A stretch of DNA of 5,394 bases from Bacillota bacterium (GTDB lineage Bacteria; Bacillota; Clostridia; UBA1381), in the NCBI GenBank assembly GCA_021205715.1, contig JAJPXA010000233.1, positions 1 through 5,394 of the forward strand. Reading direction: 5' to 3'. A program made the position numbers and the translations under genes. How positions within the stretch are numbered: position 1 is the first letter of the stretch; every line of letters starts with the position of its first letter. Below the pieces are notes generated by a model. The model saw only the letters and a list, made by a program, of their open reading frames with translations, searched no databases and had not been told where the DNA came from. Below, piece after piece: positions 1-5,383 of the stretch.

Positions 1-7
1 ATATTTA

Positions 8-47
8 TTTACAAAGTCTATTATATCACAAATAATCGGTTTGTAAA
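8..47. repeat. 8-bp inverted repeat (TTTACAAA ... TTTGTAAA)
   Basis: TTTACAAA at 8-15 is the exact reverse complement of TTTGTAAA at 40-47, with 24 bases between them. The right arm runs into the 22-bp palindrome at 45-66. The region is very AT-rich, so chance is possible. It could be an operator pair or part of the upstream gene's 3' end. No function is assigned. Confidence 0.25.
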
Positions 48-75
48 TGTTTCATATGAAACATTTTTTATTTTT
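45..75 (+). terminator. 22-bp perfect palindrome with T-run; possible terminator or protein-binding site
   Basis: Bases 45-66 form a perfect 22-bp palindrome centred on CATATG. As RNA it gives a 9-bp stem (AAATGTTTC / GAAACATTT) with an ATAT loop, followed by T-rich sequence to 75 (six Ts, A, five Ts), which fits an intrinsic terminator for a gene left of the window. The stem is AT-rich, so it would be weak. The 16-bp core TGTTTCATATGAAACA also equals the parS consensus except for the two central bases, so a ParB-like or repressor site is an alternative. Confidence 0.45.
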
Positions 76-129
76 AATCTAATTGTAATATTAGTCCGAA
101 TAAATTTTGCGCGTGTACGGCTTAAATAA

Positions 130-160
130 TGAATAAAAACCGTTATATTACCGAATAATA
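130..160 (+). promoter_or_regulatory. Candidate sigma-G (forespore) promoter of the ger operon
   Basis: TGAATA at 130-135 matches the sigma-G -35 consensus exactly. After an 18-base spacer, AATAATA at 154-160 matches five of seven positions of the -10 consensus CATACTA. The start of transcription would fall near 167, about 30 bases before the gerAA ribosome binding site. Sigma-G is the known driver of gerA-family operons in Bacillus. The assignment here rests on sequence match and context only; the surrounding DNA is AT-rich. Confidence 0.55.
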
Positions 161-210
161 AGCAAAAACGCCGTATATTCCGTTCTGTTGTTTGAAACGA
201 GGTGACATTT

Positions 211-1827
211 ATGAATATTTTCAAAAAATTATTCGAATTTACGCCGGAATCCGAAACCGGCGAATTTCTTCTTCGGCAAGCGCCCGTTATATCCGAATAT
301 GACGTGCGCGACGAGGAGAAGGAGCCGAAAAAAGAATACGTCCGCAAGGATATTGAGGAAAATCTTGCGTATCTCAGGAAGCGGTTTTCCTATCCGCTTA
401 ATAACGATATTGTGATACGCCCTATGCGGCTCAAGGAAAACCGCAAAGCGTTTATTATGTTTATCGACGGAATGGTTGACACCGCGAGTGTGAACAATTC
501 GGTTATAGAAACGCTTTTAAAGCTCCCGTATTATTCGGACGGGGAGGTATATAAATATGAAGAAATTATAACGGAAAAATATATCGCGCACTCTCAAGCG
601 CAGGCGAGCAATGATTTTGACGAAATATGCGAGGAGATAAATTTCGGCAGCTGCGCCGTGTTTGTTGACGGTATGGAAAAGGGATTTATTCTTGACGTGA
701 GGAGCTGGGGACACCGTTCCATAGACAAGCCCGAAAACGAGCAGTCCATCTACGGCCCGCAGGAGGCGTTTTCGGAAATGCTCCGTAACAATACCGCGCT
801 TATACGAAAAATCATAAAAACCGAAAAACTTGTCGGGGAAAGTATAAAAATAGGAAACGTAAGCAAAACGCGCGGTATTCTTTTGTATATTTCCGACATT
901 GCAAATCAAAATCTTGTGAACGAGGTGCGCTATAGGCTTAATTCCATTTCCGTCGACTATATTGTCGCGGTCGAGGAAGTGGAACAGTTAATAGACGATA
1001 AGCCGCTTATGCTCACTACCCGCCAGCTTTTAACCGAGCGCCCCGACAGAGCGGCGCGCGCTCTCACGGAGGGGCGGTGCGTATTTTTGCTAAACGGCAG
1101 TCCGAGAGCTATAATTCTTCCGACAAATGCGTTCGAGCTTACGCACGCGGTGTCGGACGATTATCTTCGCGCGCCGTATGCGAATATGTCGAGAATCATA
1201 CGTCTTATCGCAATGTTTTTATCGACGCTTTTGCCGGCGCTCTATCTTGCGATAACTCTCTTTCATCAGGAGATAATTCCGACGTATCTGCTGTATTCCA
1301 TAGCCGCATCGCGCGAGAACGTTCCGTTTCCCACAATTGTCGAGCTTATATTAATGGATTTTTCGTTTGAAATGATACGCGAGGCGGGAATACGAATGCC
1401 GGGGCCCATAAGCTCAACCTTGGGAATAGTCGGCGGCTTGATTTTGGGTCAGGCGGCGGTCAGCGCGAAAATCGTAAGTCCGATAATGATTATCATAATT
1501 GCAATAACAGGAATCGGCTCGTTCGCGACAGCCGATTATTCACTCGAATGGACATACAGAATACTGCGTTTGGGTTTTATCGTCCTTGCCGCGATTTTCG
1601 GTCTTTACGGCGTCGCCGCGGGAATTGTTATATACGCACTGTATCTCGGAACGCAAAGAAGTATGGGTGTAAACTTTTTATCGCCGCTCCCCAAAACCGG
1701 TTCGGAGAGTATGTCGTCGTCAATATTTATGAACGCGATGTATAAAAGAGAAATGCGTCCGAGCTTCTTAAAGCCCAAGAAAACGTATGAGGAGCCGAAA
1801 ATCAGCAGAGGCTGGAAGAAAAAATAA
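211..1827 (+). CDS. gerAA: Spore germinant receptor A subunit (GerA family)
   Basis: This is the A subunit of a germinant receptor in the inner membrane of the dormant spore, acting with the B and C subunits encoded next. The 538-residue length is slightly above the usual roughly 480-500. Family motifs are clear: RSIDKPENEQSIYGPQEAF at about 169-187 in the soluble N-terminal half, ISDIANQNLVNEVRYRL at 227-243, ERPDRAARALTEGR at 276-289, and MIREAGIRMPGPI at 388-400 between membrane segments. About five hydrophobic segments lie between 328 and 476 (roughly 328-352, 355-368, 402-420, 421-441, 451-476). The C-terminal tail (about 500-538) is basic and probably soluble. The start is the ATG at 211: GAGGTG at 199-204 sits six bases upstream. 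An in-frame GTG at 202 lies inside that binding site, so it is not the start. The gene is first in the operon, after a sigma-G-like promoter. The germinant it senses cannot be read from the sequence. Confidence 0.95.
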   Translation: MNIFKKLFEFTPESETGEFLLRQAPVISEYDVRDEEKEPKKEYVRKDIEENLAYLRKRFSYPLNNDIVIRPMRLKENRKAFIMFIDGMVDTASVNNSVIETLLKLPYYSDGEVYKYEEIITEKYIAHSQAQASNDFDEICEEINFGSCAVFVDGMEKGFILDVRSWGHRSIDKPENEQSIYGPQEAFSEMLRNNTALIRKIIKTEKLVGESIKIGNVSKTRGILLYISDIANQNLVNEVRYRLNSISVDYIVAVEEVEQLIDDKPLMLTTRQLLTERPDRAARALTEGRCVFLLNGSPRAIILPTNAFELTHAVSDDYLRAPYANMSRIIRLIAMFLSTLLPALYLAITLFHQEIIPTYLLYSIAASRENVPFPTIVELILMDFSFEMIREAGIRMPGPISSTLGIVGGLILGQAAVSAKIVSPIMIIIIAITGIGSFATADYSLEWTYRILRLGFIVLAAIFGLYGVAAGIVIYALYLGTQRSMGVNFLSPLPKTGSESMSSSIFMNAMYKREMRPSFLKPKKTYEEPKISRGWKKK

Positions 1828-1828
1828 T

Positions 1829-1844
1829 TATTTCACGTGAAACG
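1829..1844. other. parS-like site 1 (ParB/Spo0J binding)
   Basis: TATTTCACGTGAAACG matches the bacterial chromosomal parS consensus TGTTTCACGTGAAACA at 14 of 16 positions; the mismatches are at positions 2 and 16. The central CACGTG and both inner arms are intact. It begins two bases after the gerAA stop codon. A second, better site lies 32 bp to the right, about three helical turns, on the same face of the DNA. Confidence 0.7.
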
Positions 1845-1874
1845 AAAGACGACGGCTTTTAGTTTCACGTGAAA
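1831..1874 (+). repeat. Inverted repeat able to form a long mRNA stem-loop between gerAA and gerAB
   Basis: TTTCACGTGAAAC (1831-1843) is the exact reverse complement of GTTTCACGTGAAA (1862-1874). Past an A1861 bulge, GAAAG (1844-1848) can also pair with CTTTT (1856-1860), including one G-U pair. This gives an 18-bp stem with a seven-base loop (1849-1855). No T-run follows, so it is not a normal intrinsic terminator. It may simply result from the two palindromic parS-like sites, but in the transcript it could affect stability or coupling of the two genes. Confidence 0.5.
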
Positions 1875-1876
1875 CA
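1861..1876. other. parS-like site 2 (ParB/Spo0J binding)
   Basis: AGTTTCACGTGAAACA matches the parS consensus TGTTTCACGTGAAACA at 15 of 16 positions; only the outermost base differs. It lies seven bases upstream of the gerAB ribosome binding site (GAGGTG at 1883-1888). ParB (Spo0J) loads on such sites, recruits SMC and drives origin segregation, and in known genomes the sites cluster near oriC. This suggests, without proving, that the locus is origin-proximal. Confidence 0.8.
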
Positions 1877-1895
1877 TTAAAAGAGGTGCAATATT

Positions 1896-2957
1896 TTGAG
1901 AAAAAAAGAACTTACAAGTCTTATGATTACGGTAATCGTAATAAAAATGCTTTTATCCTATCCCGTATCCGCGGTAAAAAACGCGGGTCAGGCGGCTTGG
2001 ATTGAAATTCTATACGCGTCCGTTCTCGCCCTTGCGTTGTTTTTTATAACGGCGAAGGTATACCGCCTGAAAAAGGATTTGATAACAATAGCGGAAACGG
2101 TCGGTAAAAAACCGCTTAAAATAATTGTCGGTTTGGTGATTTTTCTTATACTGCTTTTGAATTTTTCTTCAACCGCGAGGATTTTTCCCGAAAGCGTAAA
2201 GGTTATTTTACTCCAAAACGACAGGATTGAAAATATAATAATAGGATTTGCCGTTGTTACGGTAATAGGCGCGTATATGGGCATAAAATCGCTGTCGCGC
2301 GTAAATTTTATGTTTTTGCCGGTGGCGGGAATTGTTTTCGCCGGATTTTTACTGCTGCTTTTCCCGTATTACAAGATACAAAACATAATGCCGATATTGG
2401 GCGAGGGAGCGAAGCCTATTTTCGTAAACGGAATAAGCTCGCTTTCAATATTTTCCGACATAATATTGTTAAATATATTGATGCCGTACACGAAAAATTT
2501 AAACCTTGCCAAAAGCGGAATAAAAAAAGGCTTAATAATAGCCGCCGCAGTTGCATTTATAACGGTTTTGGCGTACTGTCTGGCGTATGAATATCCCGCG
2601 TCGGAAGACTATATGCTGCCTATGTATCAGCTTATGAAAATGATTCATATTTCAAACTTTTTCAGCCGATTTGAAGCGTTTTTCCAGTTCATATGGTCTA
2701 TTCTGATATTCCTATATTCCTCAATCTACGTCTTTGCGATGTGCGCCGTATTGCAGGAAACCTTCTCGCTTAAATATTCAAAGCCGCTTATAATACCGAT
2801 AACTCTTATAAGCACGGCAATCGCGCGGCTGCCCGGCTCCGTTTCGGACACGGTAAAATTCACCGAGCTTGTGAGCGTAATTCAGGTGCCGATTGTATTT
2901 CTGCTGCCGATAGCTTTGGGATTGCTCAGCTTAAAATATGACAGGAGGCAACAATGA
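1896..2957 (+). CDS. gerAB: Spore germinant receptor B subunit (GerAB/APC-type permease fold)
   Basis: This is the integral-membrane B subunit of the germinant receptor. The family belongs to the APC transporter superfamily and is thought to bind the germinant. At 353 residues it has the family's usual length. About ten hydrophobic segments can be seen, at roughly 8-26, 34-54, 74-92, 112-129, 137-157, 181-197, 212-231, 261-285, 296-311 and 328-347. The first carries a mid-membrane YP (22-23), and RFEAFFQFIW at 258-267 resembles the conserved RxEA...W stretch of the family. The start is a TTG at 1896: GAGGTG at 1883-1888 lies seven bases upstream, and the next in-frame ATG, codon 10, has no comparable binding site and would cut into the first helix. 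The stop overlaps the gerAC start by four bases (ATGA), implying translational coupling. Two parS-like sites lie just upstream. The ligand cannot be predicted. Confidence 0.93.
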   Translation: MRKKELTSLMITVIVIKMLLSYPVSAVKNAGQAAWIEILYASVLALALFFITAKVYRLKKDLITIAETVGKKPLKIIVGLVIFLILLLNFSSTARIFPESVKVILLQNDRIENIIIGFAVVTVIGAYMGIKSLSRVNFMFLPVAGIVFAGFLLLLFPYYKIQNIMPILGEGAKPIFVNGISSLSIFSDIILLNILMPYTKNLNLAKSGIKKGLIIAAAVAFITVLAYCLAYEYPASEDYMLPMYQLMKMIHISNFFSRFEAFFQFIWSILIFLYSSIYVFAMCAVLQETFSLKYSKPLIIPITLISTAIARLPGSVSDTVKFTELVSVIQVPIVFLLPIALGLLSLKYDRRQQ

Positions 2958-4417
2958 AGTATATAAAATTATTTTTTGCGGCGGCGCTTTTAACACTTCT
3001 CACGTCCTGCGGCGGTACGGAACCGAACGATCTCGCCTATGTTGTCGGCATAGGCTTTGACAAAGCCGAGAGTGACGGAAGCTATATAATCACAATCCAA
3101 TACGCGGAGCCGACCAAAATTTCCGGCGGTGCGAGCGAGGAGGGCGGCAGCGGCGGCAGTGAGATAGTGGAAAATATGGCTGTGGAGGCGCCGAACCTAT
3201 ACGCGGGACTTAGCGTCGCAAACCATATCGTAAGCAAAAAGCTCTCCCTTTCTCACGCGAAAATAGTCGTATTTTCCGCGGATGTGGCGAAGGACGGCAT
3301 TTCGGATATTATGGAAACAATTACGCGCAACGAGGAAATTCGTCCCGATATTTATCTCGCCGTGGCAGCGGACAGCGCGCGTAATTATCTGTTTTCGGTC
3401 GACCCGTCAATTGAGGTAAACCCCGCGAAATATTATCAGCTCATATATGAGGGCGATTCGACGCAGGGTATACCCTCAAATTCCGCGCTTGAGGTTTATT
3501 TTAATTATAAAAACGGCGGAAAAGACAACGTCCTGCCGCTTGCGGGCATAACATCGTCGGAAAAAGAGGAAAGCGAGTCGTCACTGCCGCAGGTGTTTAA
3601 TCTCGGAGATGATTATAAAGAGGAAAGCGAAAACGGCGGCGGAGAAGAGGGCGGTCAAGAACCGCAAAACGGGGAAGAGGACGGTCAGCAGTCACAAAAC
3701 AGCCAAGAAATGCAGGGCGGTCAGCAATCACAGAGCGAAGGACAAGAGGAAGAGAGCGGCGGCTCCGAATCCGGCGAAAGCGGCGATTCCGACCCAAGCA
3801 AGGAAGAAAACGTCAACCAAAAATCCGCCGTCAAAACGGATGGGAGCTTTGACTTTAATCTTCGCGACTATATAGCCGGTCAGGTTGCGGTGAACAACAG
3901 CAACAAAAGCGAGAGTATGGGTATGGTCGTTTTTAAGGGCGATAAGGCTCAATTTATTACCGGTTCCGTCGAAACAAATCTATATAAAATGCTGACGGGA
4001 GATTTTAAGGAAATATACCTCACCGTCAAAAGCGATGAGAACGAGGCGGTCACTCTCAAAACGGAACAGGAACGAAAACCATCGACAAAAATAGATATGA
4101 AAAACGGAAAAATAACGATATCTATGTCGTTGGAATCCGACCTTTACTCAATGCCCGCAAGCTACGTGTCGGAAAAAGATATAGAAAATTTTGAAAAAAC
4201 AGCGGCGGAGGAAATCACTCTCGCGTGCGAAAAATTTATAAACGATGTGATAAAAGAAAACAGTGTTGACATACTCGGCTTTAAGGAAAAAGCAAAATCA
4301 AGCTTTTTGACCAATAACGAATATGAGCAAAAGCGGGATGAGGTTATGGATTACGAGGTTGATGTCAATGTCGAATTTGTTATAAGAAGAACCGGCTTGA
4401 CGCTGTGGAAGGAGTAA
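2954..4417 (+). CDS. gerAC: Spore germinant receptor C subunit (Ger(x)C lipoprotein) with acidic low-complexity insert
   Basis: This is the lipoprotein C subunit, anchored on the outer face of the inner spore membrane. A lipoprotein signal peptide covers residues 1-18 and ends in the lipobox L16-T17-S18-C19. NDLAYVVGIGFDK at 25-37 fits the family's N-terminal domain, although the WD/REI residues usually found just after the cysteine are absent here. The C-terminal domain starts around 303-330 (GMVVFKGDKAQFITG at 323-337) and runs to the end. At 487 residues it is about 100 longer than typical members (about 370-400). The excess is an acidic, Gln/Ser/Gly/Glu-rich stretch at about 201-293, with a smaller Gly/Ser/Glu patch at 57-70. 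The start ATG at 2954 overlaps the gerAB stop; AGGAGG at 2943-2948 lies five bases upstream. The reading frame is intact, so the insert is not a frameshift. Confidence 0.93.
   Translation: MKYIKLFFAAALLTLLTSCGGTEPNDLAYVVGIGFDKAESDGSYIITIQYAEPTKISGGASEEGGSGGSEIVENMAVEAPNLYAGLSVANHIVSKKLSLSHAKIVVFSADVAKDGISDIMETITRNEEIRPDIYLAVAADSARNYLFSVDPSIEVNPAKYYQLIYEGDSTQGIPSNSALEVYFNYKNGGKDNVLPLAGITSSEKEESESSLPQVFNLGDDYKEESENGGGEEGGQEPQNGEEDGQQSQNSQEMQGGQQSQSEGQEEESGGSESGESGDSDPSKEENVNQKSAVKTDGSFDFNLRDYIAGQVAVNNSNKSESMGMVVFKGDKAQFITGSVETNLYKMLTGDFKEIYLTVKSDENEAVTLKTEQERKPSTKIDMKNGKITISMSLESDLYSMPASYVSEKDIENFEKTAAEEITLACEKFINDVIKENSVDILGFKEKAKSSFLTNNEYEQKRDEVMDYEVDVNVEFVIRRTGLTLWKE
3651..3736 (+). repeat. 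Three degenerate 20-bp in-frame direct repeats within gerAC
   Basis: GCGGTCAAGAACCGCAAAAC (3651-3670), ACGGTCAGCAGTCACAAAAC (3681-3700) and GCGGTCAGCAATCACAGAGC (3717-3736) are related units spaced 30 and 36 bases apart, both multiples of three. They encode GGQEPQNG, DGQQSQNS and GGQQSQSE-like blocks in the acidic insert. The pattern suggests growth by tandem duplication or slippage. Confidence 0.65.
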
Positions 4418-4421
4418 GACT

Positions 4422-4589
4422 ATGCTTTTTGAAATAATTTTTGCCGCCGCGTCGCTGTGGTGCGTTATACGGCTCGCCACGCTTTCGAGAGTATGCGTAC
4501 TCGACCGCAATTTTGCCGGCGCCGTTATGCTCATTGCCGTATGTATAATTTTGGCGGCTTTCTCGATTTTCGGATTTATGGACTTGTAA
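4422..4589 (+). CDS. Small two-helix membrane protein, candidate germinant receptor D subunit
   Basis: This is an uncharacterised 55-codon ORF. It starts at ATG 4422, four bases after the gerAC stop, with an ideal AAGGAG at 4409-4414 spaced seven bases away; that binding site overlaps the last gerAC codons. The protein begins MLFEIIFAAASLWCVIRLAT and has a hydrophobic first segment (about 2-20), a short polar turn with R23, D28 and R29, and a strongly hydrophobic second segment (about 31-52). Cysteines are at 14, 25 and 41. Its spacing marks it as the fourth gene of the ger operon. Some Bacillus and clostridial gerA-type operons carry a D gene for a small two-helix protein that modulates the receptor; those are somewhat longer, about 70-80 residues. 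Assignment as a D subunit rests on position, size and topology, not on sequence recognition. Confidence 0.72.
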   Translation: MLFEIIFAAASLWCVIRLATLSRVCVLDRNFAGAVMLIAVCIILAAFSIFGFMDL

Positions 4590-4612
4590 TTTTTTCGATT
4601 ATGCTTTATAAT
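4584..4612 (+). promoter_or_regulatory. Candidate sigma-A promoter of the SLOG-family gene
   Basis: TTGTAA (4584-4589, 4/6 match to TTGACA) is followed by a 17-base spacer and a perfect TATAAT at 4607-4612. Transcription would begin near 4619-4620, at the first base of a GC-rich hairpin. The -35 box overlaps the final Leu and stop codons of the small ORF. This predicts expression of the downstream gene in growing cells, independent of the ger operon. Confidence 0.7.
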
Positions 4613-4619
4613 ATTGTTT

Positions 4620-4682
4620 GGGGCGGTAAAATGCCCCGAACAGCCTGCCGCGCCGAACGCGGCTTAATACGGGGAGATAATT
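4620..4682 (+). promoter_or_regulatory. Structured 5' leader with alternative hairpins; possible translational switch
   Basis: Hairpin 1 pairs GGGGC (4620-4624) with GCCCC (4633-4637). Hairpin 2 pairs GCCGCG (4647-4652) with CGCGGC (4658-4663) around a five-base loop. In an alternative fold CCCCG (4634-4638) pairs with CGGGG (4670-4674), which contains most of the GGGGAG ribosome binding site and encloses hairpin 2. Hairpin 1 and the binding-site helix exclude each other, as in translational on/off switches. No known riboswitch class is recognised, and the two helices are short, so regulation is a hypothesis. Confidence 0.4.
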
Positions 4683-5165
4683 ATGGACAAGGAATATTCG
4701 TGTTTTTTTACGGGTCACAGAATAATCGCCGCAAATAAAATTTCACAGCTTGAGAAAAATTTACGGAAGAAAATCAAATCCCTTATAGAGGATAAGGGTG
4801 TTACGGATTTCATAACCGGCGGCGCCATAGGCTTTGATACGATGGCGGCGCAAGCGGTTATAAGTCTGAGGGAGGAATACCCGTATATCAGACTCCATAT
4901 TTATTTTCCGTGTAAGGGAAGTATGAAAAAATGGAACGACTCTCAAAGATTTGCCGCGCGAATAATATTATCCAAGAGTGATTCTTACATATACGTAAGC
5001 GACAGCGAATATTTTAACGGATGTATGCAAATACGCAATAAAAAAATGGCTGACGACGCCCGATACTGCATAGCCTACTGTGAACGCAAAAACAGCGGCA
5101 CAAAAACAACCGTAGATTACGCCGAAAAAATAAACGATTACGTGTATGATATTATGGATGAATAA
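4683..5165 (+). CDS. SLOG-family protein (DUF1273/YpsA-like)
   Basis: This is a 160-residue soluble protein of the SLOG superfamily, a Rossmann-like fold thought to bind nucleotides or nucleotide-derived ligands; YpsA of Bacillus belongs to the same group. Family features in order are FFTGHR at 8-13, FITGGAIGFDTMAA at 43-56 (the glycine-rich, ligand-binding loop with the following GFD), LHIYFPC at 71-77, MQIRNKKMADDARYCIAYC at 115-133, and the glycine/threonine-rich SGTKTTVDYA at 138-147. There is no signal peptide or membrane segment. The start at 4683 is supported by GGGGAG at 4671-4676, six bases upstream. It has its own promoter-like sequence and a structured leader, so it is probably a separate transcription unit from the ger genes, though no terminator separates them. 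The ligand and cellular role are unknown. Confidence 0.88.
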   Translation: MDKEYSCFFTGHRIIAANKISQLEKNLRKKIKSLIEDKGVTDFITGGAIGFDTMAAQAVISLREEYPYIRLHIYFPCKGSMKKWNDSQRFAARIILSKSDSYIYVSDSEYFNGCMQIRNKKMADDARYCIAYCERKNSGTKTTVDYAEKINDYVYDIMDE

Positions 5166-5174
5166 ACAAAAACC

Positions 5175-5202
5175 CGACAATTGTCAAAATTCGTTGTTTT
5201 TT
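5175..5202 (+). terminator. Probable terminator of the SLOG gene
   Basis: Ten bases after the stop codon, CGA-C-AATT (5175-5182) pairs with AATTCG (5188-5193) with one bulged C and a five-base loop. TTG and a six-T run (5197-5202) follow. The stem is short and AT-rich. The left arm also belongs to a separate perfect palindrome, GACAATTGTC (5176-5185). It is plausible as a weak intrinsic terminator. Confidence 0.45.
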
Positions 5203-5211
5203 ATTTATGCG

Positions 5212-5239
5212 AAATTTTAAATGCCGCATTAAAATTTTT
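5212..5239 (+). terminator. AT-rich hairpin in the convergent intergenic region; possible second terminator
   Basis: Bases 5212-5223 and 5227-5237 pair in an 11-bp stem with one bulged A (5219) and a CCG loop, ending in five Ts (5235-5239), most of them inside the stem. It may back up the terminator upstream. The T-rich end is partly used in the stem, so termination would be weak; it could also be chance in AT-rich DNA. I see no other feature between 5166 and 5269. Confidence 0.3.
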
Positions 5240-5269
5240 ACCGTAATTATATTTTTTCGTCTGATAAAC

Positions 5270-5303
5270 AAAAAACCTCAGAAACCGCATAGTTCCTAAG
5301 GTT
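5270..5303 (-). terminator. Intrinsic terminator of the tRNA-Thr transcript
   Basis: On the minus strand, AACCTTAGGAAC (5303-5292) pairs with GTTTCTGAGGTT (5285-5274) in a 12-bp stem with a six-base loop, followed by a T-run that continues to 5270 and then GTTT. Two of the pairs are G-U, which become C-A mismatches on the plus strand, so the terminator works in the tRNA direction. It starts about seven bases after the tRNA 3' end. Confidence 0.85.
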
Positions 5304-5310
5304 TTCGGGG

Positions 5311-5383
5311 AGCTAACGAGCGGAGTCGAACCGCCGACCTCTTCATTACCAATGAAGTGCTCTGCCAACTGAGCTACGTCAGC
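5311..5383 (-). tRNA. tRNA-Thr (anticodon GGT)
   Basis: This is a complete 73-base cloverleaf on the minus strand. The acceptor arms GCTGACG (5383-5377) and CGTTAGC (5318-5312) pair over seven positions with one G-U. The D arm is GCTC ... GAGC. The anticodon arm CTTCA-TTGGTAA-TGAAG places GGT at positions 34-36, reading ACC (and ACU by wobble), so it is a threonine tRNA. The T arm contains TTCGACT, with one terminal G-U pair. The discriminator base is T, and the next bases are CCC, so CCA is not encoded and must be added enzymatically. The promoter lies outside the window. A strong terminator follows. The gene converges on the SLOG gene. Confidence 0.95.

Noticed and set aside
8..36. Sigma-A-like promoter TTTACA-N17-AATAAT
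   Set aside because: The DNA is so AT-rich that such a match is expected by chance; transcription would run straight into the palindrome and T-run, and no gene starts there.
202..210. In-frame GTG start three codons upstream of the chosen gerAA start
   Set aside because: The GTG is part of the GAGGTG ribosome binding site that is correctly spaced for the ATG at 211.
517..909. 130-codon ORF on the minus strand
   Set aside because: It lies wholly inside gerAA, whose protein has clear family motifs, and it has no recognisable domain or ribosome binding site context.
1077..1370. 97-codon plus-strand ORF in another frame
   Set aside because: It is a shadow frame over the conserved gerAA membrane region, with no recognisable family.
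3609..3952. Several overlapping ORFs on both strands in the repeat-rich part of gerAC
   Set aside because: Low-complexity GA-rich DNA stays open in several frames; the products are Arg/Lys/Ala-rich or hydrophobic by composition only.
4620..4637. GGGGC/GCCCC hairpin as terminator of the ger operon
   Set aside because: No T-run follows it; GAACAG comes next. It sits at the predicted transcript start and fits a leader element better.
4457..4738. 93-codon plus-strand ORF between gerAC and the SLOG gene
   Set aside because: It runs through the small ORF, the promoter, the GC-rich leader hairpins and the SLOG start in the wrong frame, with a Cys/Arg-rich composition unlike the neighbours.
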